64,000 bases of DNA, from positions 8,680,001 to 8,744,000 of the forward strand of contig NZ_CP109442.1 in assembly GCF_036227205.1 (NCBI RefSeq), given 5' to 3'. Below are positions 36,656 to 45,104 of this stretch, piece by piece; position 1 is the first letter of the stretch, and every line of letters begins with the position of its first letter. This DNA comes from Amycolatopsis sp. NBC_01480. GTDB taxonomy: Bacteria; Actinomycetota; Actinomycetes; Mycobacteriales; Pseudonocardiaceae. The position numbers and the translations under genes were made by a program. The notes beneath the pieces are model-generated. The model saw only the letters and a program-made list of their open reading frames with translations. It was not told the origin of the DNA and made no database searches.

Positions 36656-36816
36656 GGCCGAACCTCTTCCTTCGACTTCGAGAGACAACGGCACTCCGGG
36701 GTGCCCGGTGCCCAGTGTTCGCGGTCACCACCAAGGAAACCCCCAGAAACCGCGGCCCCGGCACGGGGGATCAGCCGGCACTGGCCCCGTGGCCCTGGCG
36801 GGTTTACGCCCTGATG

Positions 36817-37140
36817 AGGCTTTTTCGCAGTGGGACTCGGGGGTGGGTGTGCCACGCTCGACGTGACACGCAAGCTGACCCTGTTCGCCGGTGTCGTTCC
36901 GCGCGCGGAACGACACCGGCGAGGCTGCCGCGCCCTAGGCCCATTCAGGCAGGCGATGGCGGTGCCGTGCCGGTTCCGCGACGCCGCCCCGCGCACCGGC
37001 GCGCGCTCGACCACCGCATCAGCGTCGCCACGGCCTGCCGTCACCTGCGCGAAGCCACCACAGCCCTCGCCGATCAGGCCCTGGCCCGGTGCCGCGCCCT
37101 GCGCCAACGAGCACACTGCGGAATCACGCGGCGCGGACCC
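36817..37140 (+). pseudogene. Degenerate IS5-like transposase remnant
   Basis: Shortly after a segment resembling the element tail (ATGAGGCTTTTTCGCAGT), the plus strand reads GATLDVTRKLTLF...RAERHRRG...FRQAMAVPCRFRDA, matching the N-terminus of the copy at 39289 (GATLDVTRELALF...RAERRRRG...YRQAVLVLRWFRDA). Frame changes and short deletions interrupt it, and no C-terminal part follows. A GC-rich palindrome (GGTGTCGTTCC with its mirror) lies near 36890-36915. It is a decayed fragment between the ligase and an IS110 remnant. Confidence 0.6.
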
Positions 37141-37195
37141 AGTCTCGGGGTCCCTCGCTATGGACCGGGGGTCAGACGTCCCTGGACGTCGAATG

Positions 37196-37592
37196 TCAAG
37201 CGGCGAGGTTGTGGTTACGGTGTGACCATGCGGTTGCTTGGTCGTAGTGGCTGGTGGTTTTGAGGCAGCCGTGCAGGATGCCGACGAGCCGGTTGCCGAC
37301 CTGGCGGAGTGCGGCGTTGTGGCTGACGTCGCGGGATTTGAGCTGGTCGTAGTAGGCGCGGACGGCCGGGTCGTGGAGGCTCGCGCAGCTTGCTTGGAGG
37401 TGGAGGGCGTCAACGAGCCGGTCATTGTGGACGAACCGGGAACCGGCCAACCAGTTCATGGAACCGGGACATCCCGGTCATCCCCTCGGGCAGCCGCACC
37501 CGCTTGAGGACTGTCCCGTCCTGATCCTGGACCTCCACATCGTGGTGATCCTCAGCCCAGTCATCCCCGACGAACAGCACCCGAACCTCCAT
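37196..37592 (-). pseudogene. IS110-family transposase remnant, internally deleted
   Basis: From 37592 leftwards the minus strand encodes the N-terminus of an IS110 DEDD transposase (VLFVGDDWAEDHHDVEV, then LPEGMTGMSRFHELVGRF). Around 37440 the frame changes and the sequence jumps to the family's C-terminal end (RFVHNDRLVDALHLQASCA, NRLVGILHGCL), stopping at 37196. About 150 codons remain of the usual roughly 400, so the middle, including most catalytic residues, is gone. The element is dead. Confidence 0.75.
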
Positions 37593-37818
37593 ATCCAACA
37601 ACGGTTGCAGCAGCCCGCAGGAGCCGGTCAGCGACCTAATGGACAAGTGCTCACGCCATCACTCAGCAGGCACGACATCCCATCAGCGATCAAGACCCCT
37701 GACCACCGGTGAGGGCACGATCTGACCCTAGGACTCGAAGGTCCAGGCGGCGAGAGTGCTCACTCACCAGCGGCTACAGGCACCGAGTCTGCCAGCACGA
37801 CTGACCCGACAGCTCCCA

Positions 37819-39023
37819 TTAGGCGGCTGCCTCGTGGCCGGCCCTGGCGTCACCCGCGGACCCTGTCATCCGGCTTTCGTGCAGCGGTGGTGGTTTCGTC
37901 GCATACACCCGGCCCGTCGGTGTGGTGATCGTGCCTTCACCGCCGGACATCGAGGTGCAGGTCCAGCCTGGTTCGTCTTTGAGGCGGTGATGTCGCCTAC
38001 AGCGCGGGCCAAGGTTCTCTTCGGCGGTGTGGCCGCCTGTCGCGAAGTCGCGGGTGTGGTCGATGTCGCTGTACTGCGACGGGCGGTGACATCCGGGATG
38101 AGCGCACTCCCGATCGCGCGCCTGGACCAGGTCGGCGAGCGCGGCTGGTGGCCGGTAGCGGGTCCGGCCGACGCTCAGGACCTGTCCGGTGTCGGGTTCG
38201 GTGATGATGCGGCGCCATACCGAGCCTGGCTCGGCCGCCAGTTCCCGCCCGAGCCAGGCGGGGATGGTGCCGGTGCCTGCCAGCTCGGCGGGGTCTTCGT
38301 TCAACCCGGCCAGGGTCAAGAGATCGAGGTAGACGTAGATGACGGGTGTGATGCCGCTGCCACCCCGTGCCCGGTTCAGCAACCGGTCGACCAGGACATC
38401 CGCACGCAACTGGTCCAGCGTCCGGTCCTCGCCGCCGCGACGCAGCCTCCGCGCCTCCTGGTCAAGGGAGGTGTAGATCGCCGACGCTTGTTCCACCGGC
38501 AGATCACACAGCAATGTGGACATCGTCTCGTCTTGATGAATCAGGCAGACGTTACGATCGCGCCGCCGCGCCCGGGATCTTCGCTCATATCCTTCGGCAT
38601 CGACCTTCTGCACCACTCGATTCACCGCCGCCCGCAACGACGACGGATTCTTCCCCGCCAACCGGGCCGAAACAATCGCGTCGACCTGACGGGCCATCTC
38701 GTCGGACAGGGCAATAGTCGGCTCGAATACCATCCGCGCTTTGAAAGCGTCGATCTCCCCACGCCGGAACGCCGCGAACGTCTCCGGCAACCGGGTCGTC
38801 AGCGCCTGCGCCAAGGCGACATCAGCCCCAGCACGGCGTTCGGTCACCGACAATTCCAACGCCAGCTCGGCCGCCACCGACCGGGCAGACCCCCTGTCGC
38901 GGCGAACAATGCGACATCGGCGACTTGCTCGGCTTCCAGTTGCGCCACCCGGACGGCCCGTTCATGAATCCGAGCCAAAACATCGGCTGCGCCGCTTGAA
39001 GAAGAATCCCCATAACAACTCAC
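37819..39023 (-). pseudogene. DUF222 / HNH endonuclease-domain gene with a frameshift in a C-run
   Basis: The frame ending at 37819 holds a DUF222 domain followed by an HNH nuclease motif near the C-terminus (CAHPGC, DIDHTRDF, ENLGPRCRRHHRLKD). The family's usual N-terminus is found just upstream in another frame, starting with GTG at 39023 (SSSSGAADVLARIHERAV), and joins only if one base is added in the five-C run at 38890-38894. Either this is a real one-base deletion that breaks the gene or a homopolymer sequencing error. A shortened protein from an internal GTG at 38877 is possible. These genes are abundant in actinobacterial genomes, often near mobile DNA; their function is not known. 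Confidence 0.75.
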
Positions 39024-39120
39024 CCTTTAATTTTACCGGCACCACCCATCAAAAACGTCACCACATCGTGTAAGCAAACAGTGCCACATCAACTATCAGA
39101 TCCGTCCGGAATTCGGTTGA

Positions 39121-39225
39121 CAAGCGGCACTCACCTTCACCCACCACGAACATCGCAGACGCTACCGAGGAAACCTCAATGAGGTTTTCTCAGTAGGGCT
39201 GGGTGGGCTGGGTGGTGTGGGTTGA
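39121..39225 (+). pseudogene. C-terminal fragment of an IS5-like transposase
   Basis: The plus strand reads QAALTFTHHEHRRRYRGNL followed by a stop at 39223-39225. The same C-terminal sequence (QAALTLTRHEHRRRYREKL) ends the next copy near 39770, so this is the tail of a separate, otherwise lost copy lying directly upstream of it in the same orientation. Confidence 0.6.
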
Positions 39226-39288
39226 GGCGTGGGGCCGCTGGTAGGACTGGATTTGCGAAGATCGAATCCTAGAGTCCAGAGGCCCCAC

Positions 39289-39777
39289 GTGATTTCCTAT
39301 GGTGCCACGCTTGATGTGACACGCGAGTTGGCCCTGTTCGTCGCCGAGGTGCTCCGTGCCGAACGCCGCCGCCGGGGCACCCGCCGCGGCCGGCACGCGT
39401 TGACCCCGTACCGGCAGGCAGTGCTGGTACTGCGCTGGTTCCGCGACGCGACCCCGGTGCACCGGCTCGCCACCGACCACCACATCAGCATCGCCACCGC
39501 CTACCGGTACCTGCACGAAGCCATCACCGCCCACGACGCCCATGCCTCAACCTGCAGCAGGTGCTGACCGAGCGTCACACGGCCGGGACATCCATCTGGT
39601 CCTGGACGGGACGTTGATCCACTCCGACCGGGCCGCCGCGACCACGCTCAAAATCCGCTGGCACGCCCTACAACGAGTAACCCTCTGCCCCAAAAAACCG
39701 GCACAATCATCCAAGCAGCACTCACCCTCACCCGCCACGAACACCGCAGACGCTACCGAGAAAAGCTCAATGCGGCG
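39289..39777 (+). pseudogene. IS5-like transposase, frameshifted and internally deleted
   Basis: Starts at GTG 39289 with ISYGATLDVTRELALFVAEV and a helix-turn-helix segment (HHISIATAYRYLHEAI), as in the IS5-type transposases common in actinomycetes. After about 39540 the reading frame changes twice (LQQVLTERHTAG in one frame, LVLDGTLIHSDR in another). The sequence then jumps to the C-terminal QAALTLTRHEHRRRYREKL at about 39705-39770. More than a third of the expected roughly 270 codons, including the catalytic core, is missing. The following 200 bases to the glycosyltransferase start show no gene and presumably hold its promoter. Confidence 0.7.
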
Positions 39778-39976
39778 TTCAGCGCGTCGAATCGGGGCTC
39801 GGTCCGGAGTGCCTCCGCTGGCGGTGGTGACGCTCCGGGCCAGGCCTGAGGCAGCGCACCGTGGCCAGGCAAGGAGGCGGAACCACGCGACACTAGTGAT
39901 TTGCCGGGCTGCGCCGTGAGACAAAGGCAGGGTCTCGGACTCCGATGCCACCCGCGCAGCGCGGAAAGGTGTGCCC

Positions 39977-41353
39977 ATGGACTCGACCCGCCGGCCGATC
40001 CTGTTCGTCAGCTCTCCCGAAAGCGGGCTGCTCAACCCGCTGCTGATCCTCGCCGCGGAGCTGTCCGGCCGCGGGGTGGAGGACCTCTGGTTCGCCACCG
40101 ACGAGCCCCGCCGCGGGGAAATCGAAGGCATCGGCCACGGGACTCCGGTGGAGTTCGCCTCGCTCGGCGAGGTGGTGCCCGAGATGTCCGCGGTGACCTG
40201 GGACGACGAAACCTACCGGGCGGTGACCCAGGCTTCGCGGTTCAAGGCCCACGCCGCGGTCCTGCGGCACACCGTGGACCCGAAGCTGCGCGTGGGCAAG
40301 TACCGCGCGCTGGAAACCGCGGTGGACAAGATCCAGCCCGCGCTGATGGTCATCGAGAGCCTCAGCCTGTTCGCGGTCGAGCTGGCGATCACCCGGAAGA
40401 TCCCGTTCATCCTGAGCGTCCCGTTCATGCCCAGCAACGTGCTGACCTCGCACACCCCGTTCTCGAAGAGCTACACGCCGCCGAGCTTCCCGGTGCCGCA
40501 TTCGGGGCTGCCGTACAAGATGAGCCTGGCGGAGCGCATCGAGAACCGGCTGTTCAAACTGCGCACGCTGGCCTTGTTCCTCGGCCCCAAGCTGGCCAAG
40601 ATCGTCTCGCAGGACGGCCCGATCCGCGCGGAGCTCGGGATCGCCCCCGAGGCCCGCGGGCAGATGGCCCGGATCGACGCCGCCGAAAGCATTCTCGCGT
40701 ACTCGGTCGTCGGGCTGGACTATCCCTTCCCGGTGCCGGAGAAGATGCGGCTCGTGGGCGCTATGGTGCCCCCGCTCCCCCAGGCCCCGGACGACCGCAG
40801 CGTCGCCGGCTGGCTCGACGCCCAGGATTCCGTCGTCTACATGGGATTCGGCACGATCACCCGGCTGACCCGGGAGCAGGTCGAATCGCTGGTCGAGGTC
40901 GCGCGCCGGCTCGAGGGCGAACACCAGTTCCTCTGGAAGCTGCCGGCCGACCAGCAGGAGTTCCTGCCGGCCGAGCTGCCCGGCAACCTGCGGGTGGAGA
41001 CCTGGGTGCCGTCCCAGCTCGACGTGCTCGCGCATCCCAGCGTCAAGGTGTTCTTCACCCACGCCGGCGGAAACGGCTACCACGAAGGACTTTACTTCGG
41101 CAAGCCGCTGGTGGTGCGCCCGCTCTGGGTCGACTGCCACGACCAGGCGGTGCGGGGCGAGGACTTCGGCATCAGCCTCACCCTCGACCGGCCCGAGACG
41201 ATCGATCCCGACGACGTGGTCGACAAGCTTACCCGCGTGATCGGCGAGGACTCCTTCCGCGAGCGGGCCTCGCACTTCGCCGTACAGCAAAGGGAAGCGG
41301 GCGGACGGGAAGCCGCTGCCGACGTCGTGCTCGCCTCCCCTTCCCTGCACTGA
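39977..41353 (+). CDS. GT1-family glycosyltransferase, resembling polyene mycosaminyltransferases
   Basis: 458 residues. ATG 39977 is preferred to an upstream in-frame GTG (39971) because GGAAAGG at 39963-39969 is correctly spaced for it. Rossmann-type N-terminus (PILFVSSPESGLLNPLL) and the UGT-like donor-binding signature near the C-terminus (FFTHAGGNGYHEG, then PLVVRPLWVDCHDQA). By recall, the stretches FKAHAAVLRHT, SVPFMPSNVLTSHTPF and YMGFGTITRLTREQV are characteristic of the NysDI/AmphDI group that transfers mycosamine to polyene macrolides; this is not verified by search. First gene of a plus-strand operon with the aminotransferase (46-base gap) and the P450. Its role would be to add the amino sugar made with the next gene's help to the macrocyclic aglycone. 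Confidence 0.85.
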   Translation: MDSTRRPILFVSSPESGLLNPLLILAAELSGRGVEDLWFATDEPRRGEIEGIGHGTPVEFASLGEVVPEMSAVTWDDETYRAVTQASRFKAHAAVLRHTVDPKLRVGKYRALETAVDKIQPALMVIESLSLFAVELAITRKIPFILSVPFMPSNVLTSHTPFSKSYTPPSFPVPHSGLPYKMSLAERIENRLFKLRTLALFLGPKLAKIVSQDGPIRAELGIAPEARGQMARIDAAESILAYSVVGLDYPFPVPEKMRLVGAMVPPLPQAPDDRSVAGWLDAQDSVVYMGFGTITRLTREQVESLVEVARRLEGEHQFLWKLPADQQEFLPAELPGNLRVETWVPSQLDVLAHPSVKVFFTHAGGNGYHEGLYFGKPLVVRPLWVDCHDQAVRGEDFGISLTLDRPETIDPDDVVDKLTRVIGEDSFRERASHFAVQQREAGGREAAADVVLASPSLH

Positions 41354-41399
41354 CCCCGCTGCAAGAACCCTCGCAGAACCCCGGAAGAACGAGGAGACG

Positions 41400-42455
41400 A
41401 TGGCGATCCACTACCCGGTTTCCCAGCCCTGGCTCGAAGGGCGCGAGCTGGAATACGTGACCCAGACCGTCGGCGATGGCTGGCTCTCCTCGCAGGGCCC
41501 GTTCGTGAAGCGGTTCGAGCAGGCGTTCGCGGACTACAACGGCATCGCGCACGGGGTGGCCTGTTCCTCGGGCACCACGGCGCTCACCCTGGCGTTGCGC
41601 GCGCTCGGCATCGGCCCCGGCGACGAGGTGATCGTGCCGGAGTTCACCATGATCGCCTCGGCGTGGGCGGTGACGTACACCGGCGCCACCCCGGTCTTCG
41701 TGGACTGCGGGGACGACCTCAACATCGACGTCTCGCTGATCGAAGCGAAGATCACGCCGCGGACCAAGGTCATCATGCCCGTGCACATCTACGGGCGGCG
41801 CTGCGACATGGACGCGATCATGAAGCTGGCGTACGAGTACAACCTGCGCGTGCTCGAGGATTCGGCCGAGGCGCACGGCGTCCGGCCGGTCGGCGACATC
41901 GCGTGTTTCTCGTTGTTCGGCAACAAGATCATCACCTCCGGCGAGGGCGGGATCTGCCTCACCGAGGACGCGCGCCTGGCCGGGCAGCTGGCCCACCTGC
42001 GCGGGATGGCGTTCGACTCCGGGCACACCTTCCTGCACAAGAAGCTCGGTTACAACTTCCGCATGACGAGCATGCAGGCCGCCGTCGCGCTGGCGCAGAC
42101 CGAGCAGCTCGACGAGATCCTCGCCCTGCGCACGGACATCGAGAAGCGCTACGACGACGGGCTCGCCGGGATCAACGGGATCACGCTCATGCCGGCGCGC
42201 GACGTGCTGTGGATGTACGACCTGCGCGCCGAGCGCCGTGACGAGCTGCGCGAATTCCTGGCCGCGGCGGGGATCGAGACCCGGCTGTTCTTCAAGCCGA
42301 TGAGCAGGCAGCCCGGGTACCTCGACCCCGGCTGGCCGGCGCTGCACGCCAGCACGTTCAGCGAGGACGGGCTCTACCTACCGACCTACACCGGGCTCAC
42401 CGAGGCCGACCAGACGTTCATCACCGGGAAGGTCCGCGAGTTCTACGCGGCCTGA
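41400..42455 (+). CDS. DegT/DnrJ/EryC1 PLP-dependent sugar aminotransferase (mycosamine/perosamine-synthase-like)
   Basis: 351 residues from ATG 41400 with GAGGAG close upstream. The PLP fold type I features of nucleotide-sugar aminotransferases are seen: CSSGTTALTLALRALG, Asp154 in EDSAEAHG, and the Schiff-base lysine Lys176 in SLFGNKIITSGEGG. The protein is of perosamine-synthase type; by recall it is closest to the NysDII/AmphDII enzymes, which aminate a GDP-keto-6-deoxyhexose at C-3 to give GDP-mycosamine. Placement directly after the glycosyltransferase supports a 3-amino (or 4-amino) 6-deoxyhexose. The GDP-mannose dehydratase that pathway needs is not in this window. Confidence 0.88.
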   Translation: MAIHYPVSQPWLEGRELEYVTQTVGDGWLSSQGPFVKRFEQAFADYNGIAHGVACSSGTTALTLALRALGIGPGDEVIVPEFTMIASAWAVTYTGATPVFVDCGDDLNIDVSLIEAKITPRTKVIMPVHIYGRRCDMDAIMKLAYEYNLRVLEDSAEAHGVRPVGDIACFSLFGNKIITSGEGGICLTEDARLAGQLAHLRGMAFDSGHTFLHKKLGYNFRMTSMQAAVALAQTEQLDEILALRTDIEKRYDDGLAGINGITLMPARDVLWMYDLRAERRDELREFLAAAGIETRLFFKPMSRQPGYLDPGWPALHASTFSEDGLYLPTYTGLTEADQTFITGKVREFYAA

Positions 42456-42490
42456 GCCAGCCGGTGCCTCCGACGAACCAGGGATACGGG

Positions 42491-43666
42491 ATGACGATCG
42501 CCGAGCCGCACACCGTCGACTTTCCGGGCCGCCGGGCGGGTGTCCCCTTCCCGCCGCCCGAGTACGCGGACATCCGCGCGCGGCCGGGGCTGGTCCGGAC
42601 CTCACTGGGCGCCGACGCGAAGGTCTGGCTGGTGGCCCGGCACGAGGACGTCCGGACCGTGCTCACCGACCGCCGGATCAGCTCCAACCCGACGCACTCC
42701 GGCTTCCCGGCGTTCGGGCGGACCGGCGGGGTGCCCGCGCCGGACCAGGTGCCGGGCTGGTTCGTCGGGATGGACCCGCCCGAGCACGGCCGGTTCCGCA
42801 AGACGCTCATCCCGGAGTTCACCGTCCGCAAGATCAAGGAGCTGCGGCCCGAGATCCAGCGCGTGGTCGACGGGCGGATCGACGCCATGCTCGCGGCCGG
42901 GAACACCGCCGACCTGGTGGCCGACTTCGCGCTCCCGGTGCCGTCGCTGGTGATCACCGCGCTGCTCGGCGTGCCCTACGCCGACCACGAGTTCTTCGAG
43001 GCCAAGACCCGCGTGCTGGTCAGCTTCGCCTCGACCGACGACGAGCGCGAAGCCGCCGGGAAGCACATCCTGCGCTACATCACGCGGCTGATCACCATCA
43101 AGCAGCAACGCCCGGCGGACGATCTGCTGAGCCGCCTGCTGGCCGCGGGCACCATGACCCCGCAGGAGCTGTCCGGGGTGGCGATGCTGCTGCTGATCGC
43201 CGGCCACGAGACCACGGCCAACAACATCTCCCTCGGCGTGATCACCCTGCTGGCCAACCCCGGGTGGATCGGCGACGAGCGGGTCGTCGAGGAACTCCTG
43301 CGCCTGCACTCCGTCGCCGACCTGGTCGCCCTGCGCGTCGCGGTCGAAGATGTGGAAATCGGCGGTCAGCTGATCAAGGCCGGCGAGGGCATCATCCCCC
43401 TGGTAGCCGCCGCGAACCACGACAGTGGTGCGTTCGCGGGCCCGGCGCAGTTCGATCCCGCGCGGGCCGCTCGGCACCACGTGGCGTTCGGGTACGGGGT
43501 GCACCAGTGCCTGGGGCAGAACCTGGTCCGGGCCGAGATGGAGATCGTGTACCGGACGCTGTTCGAGCGGATTCCGACGCTGGAGATCGCTGCTCCGGTT
43601 GAAGAGCTGCCGTTCAAGTACGACGGGATTCTGTTCGGGCTGCACGCTTTGCCGGTCAAGTGGTGA
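42491..43666 (+). CDS. Cytochrome P450 (CYP105-like), probable macrolide tailoring oxidase
   Basis: 391 residues from ATG 42491, 35 bases after the aminotransferase stop. The diagnostic P450 motifs are present: oxygen-binding I-helix AGHETTANN, ExxR in EELLRL, and the heme loop FGYGVHQCLG with ligand Cys340. The C-terminal LPFKYDGILFGLHALPV is typical of the CYP105 family. In polyene clusters a CYP105H enzyme (NysN/AmphN) next to the mycosamine genes oxidises a methyl branch to a carboxylate; that, or a hydroxylation, is the likely role here, but the site cannot be read from sequence. No ferredoxin gene follows; the operon ends at a strong hairpin. It is soluble, with no N-terminal membrane anchor. 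Confidence 0.9.
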   Translation: MTIAEPHTVDFPGRRAGVPFPPPEYADIRARPGLVRTSLGADAKVWLVARHEDVRTVLTDRRISSNPTHSGFPAFGRTGGVPAPDQVPGWFVGMDPPEHGRFRKTLIPEFTVRKIKELRPEIQRVVDGRIDAMLAAGNTADLVADFALPVPSLVITALLGVPYADHEFFEAKTRVLVSFASTDDEREAAGKHILRYITRLITIKQQRPADDLLSRLLAAGTMTPQELSGVAMLLLIAGHETTANNISLGVITLLANPGWIGDERVVEELLRLHSVADLVALRVAVEDVEIGGQLIKAGEGIIPLVAAANHDSGAFAGPAQFDPARAARHHVAFGYGVHQCLGQNLVRAEMEIVYRTLFERIPTLEIAAPVEELPFKYDGILFGLHALPVKW

Positions 43667-43684
43667 GAACCTCCCGCTAGGAAA

Positions 43685-43716
43685 CCGACCCCGGGCCGCT
43701 TTCGGCCCGGGGTCGG
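43685..43716 (+). terminator. Strong hairpin terminator after the P450
   Basis: A perfect 14-base-pair stem (CCGACCCCGGGCCG and its complement) closes a 4-base CTTT loop, 18 bases past the P450 stop and followed by CTGCTTTCC. It has no long U-tract, as is usual in actinomycetes. Confidence 0.85.
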
Positions 43717-43733
43717 CTGCTTTCCGGCAAAAG

Positions 43734-43762
43734 CTCGTGAGTGGCTAGGACGGTTAGAACCG
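43734..43762 (+). repeat. Left arm of an inverted repeat flanking the IS481-type element
   Basis: Reads CTCGTGAGTG, 8 variable bases, then GGTTAGAACCG. The same 10+8+11 arrangement occurs inverted at 45076-45104 on the other side of the insertion sequence. The second half is itself palindromic (CGGTT-AG-AACCG). Confidence 0.75.
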
Positions 43763-43764
43763 GG

Positions 43765-45073
43765 TGTCATGTTTCAGGACTTCGTGAACAGATGTGTTTC
43801 AGGACTTCGTGGACGGTTTGTGGCTGGTCAGTGGTTGGTAGCGTACTGATCGGTCGAGGGTGAGGTGGCGGGCGACGGTGTTGTTGATCATGACGGTGAC
43901 GCGGTCGCCTTGCCAGTAAACGGTCGCGGTGTGGCCGGCCCGGGCGCGGCCCAGGACGATGGAGCAGCCGGAGAAGGCGATCACGCCGGTGGTGGAGACG
44001 GGGCGGGTGGTGACGCCGCTGGGCCGGTGGGCGGCGGTGCTGGGGGCGGTTTTGGGGGTGGCGTCGTAGCGTTGCTGCGGGGTTTCGCCGTCCAGGCTTT
44101 GGTGGCGGCGGTGGTTGTAGATCGTCCGGTACTCGTCGAGAAGTTGTTGCATCTCGGGCACCGTGGTGGGCGTGGGCCGGGCGCGGAGCCATTTTTGCAG
44201 GGTTTGGTGGGAGCGTTCGTTTTTCCCGCAGGTCTGCGGGTGATAGACCGAGGAGGCGATGGCGGCCACGCCTCGTTCGGCGAGGTGGCGTTCCAGCTCG
44301 GCCGTCCTCCCGCGGTGTTTGCCGGAGAAGGCCAGTCCGTTGTCGGACAGCACTTTCACGGGCAGGCCGTAGCCGGCGAAGGCGTGTTGCAGCGCGGTCC
44401 AGGTGTCGGCGCCGTTCTCGCTGGCCGCGGCGTAGGAGCCGACGTCGAGGCGGGAGTGGTCGTCGAGGATCTGGATGATGCAGACCTTGGTGCCATCGGC
44501 GAGGTAGTGCTCCATGCCGTCGATCTGCCAGCAGCCGTTGGGGTCGGCGTATTCGAACCGGCGCCGGGTCCGGGGCTTCTTGCGGGGTTCCGGGACGATC
44601 TGGCCGTGCTCGCACAGGATTCGGTAGACCGCGGACTGCGACGGCAGCGGGGTGACCCCGGTGTCCTCGAGCCGCCAGCGGATGGAGATCGGCCCGTTGT
44701 CCAGGCCCTCACCGGCTAGTTCTTTGCGCGCTCGCAGCACCGCCTCGGCCACCCCGGCGCCCAGAGCCCTCGGATGGTGGTGCGGGGCGGTGCTGCGGCG
44801 GGTGAACCCGTCCGCGCCCTCGGCCCGGAACCGGGCCAGGTACTTGTGGAACACCCCGGGACACGCCGTGCTCGCGGCAGAACCGCGCAATGTTGACCTT
44901 CTCGCCCGCCGCGACCTGCGCGACCGCGGCAACGAACTCAGGATCCATCGAAAACCCTGCTCTGCCCATCGCCGCATGATCACCACACACGCCCTGGTCA
45001 CCACGCCGACAGGCCGGTCAGTGTCCACGATGTCCTGAAACATCAACTGTCCACGAAGTCCTGAACTGCAACA
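43765..45073 (-). mobile_element. IS481-type insertion sequence with about 50-base imperfect terminal repeats
   Basis: The left end (43765-43814) and the inverted right end (about 45023-45073) align over about 50 bases. Each end holds two copies of a TTCAGGACTTCGTGGAC-like block (third copy GAACAG, one with GGACATCG), giving a double-repeat terminus. The 1309-base element encodes one transposase on the minus strand. I see no clear target-site duplication. It lies between the convergent P450 and PKS-C genes and breaks neither. Confidence 0.8.
43799..44969 (-). pseudogene. IS481-family DDE transposase with a +1 frameshift
   Basis: An rve-type integrase core is clear: WQIDGMEH and LSDNGLAF give the two aspartates, GKNERSHQTLQKW the glutamate, and DDHSRLDVG follows the first strand. 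The natural N-terminus (ATG 44969, MGRAGFSMDPEF, helix-turn-helix FCREHGVSR) lies in a different frame from the rest (VFHKYLARFRAEG onwards). One extra base in the four-C run at 44854-44857 explains the break. The element is otherwise complete to its stop at 43799, so it looks recently inactivated; programmed frameshifting is not usual in this family. Confidence 0.75.
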
Positions 45074-45075
45074 GA

Positions 45076-45104
45076 CGGTTCTAACCGGCATAAACACTCA
45101 CGAG
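45076..45104 (-). repeat. Right arm of the inverted repeat flanking the IS481-type element
   Basis: On the minus strand it reads CTCGTGAGTG, 8 bases (TTTATGCC), GGTTAGAACCG, matching the left arm at 43734-43762 apart from the 8-base spacer. It abuts the stop codon of PKS-C at 45105. With the insertion removed the two arms would form one long hairpin between convergent genes. Confidence 0.75.

Noticed and set aside
34320..36764. A single 814-codon minus-strand frame covering the acyltransferase and ligase
   Set aside because: Only its C-terminal third is the real acyltransferase; the rest is an out-of-frame shadow of the ligase, whose motifs lie in another frame with a GTGA overlap.
39893..41350. 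485-codon minus-strand frame opposite the glycosyltransferase
   Set aside because: Antisense shadow; the plus-strand gene has clear GT1 motifs and a ribosome site.
43865..44719. Plus-strand frame inside the insertion sequence
   Set aside because: Opposite to the DDE transposase, Gly/Val-rich with no domain.
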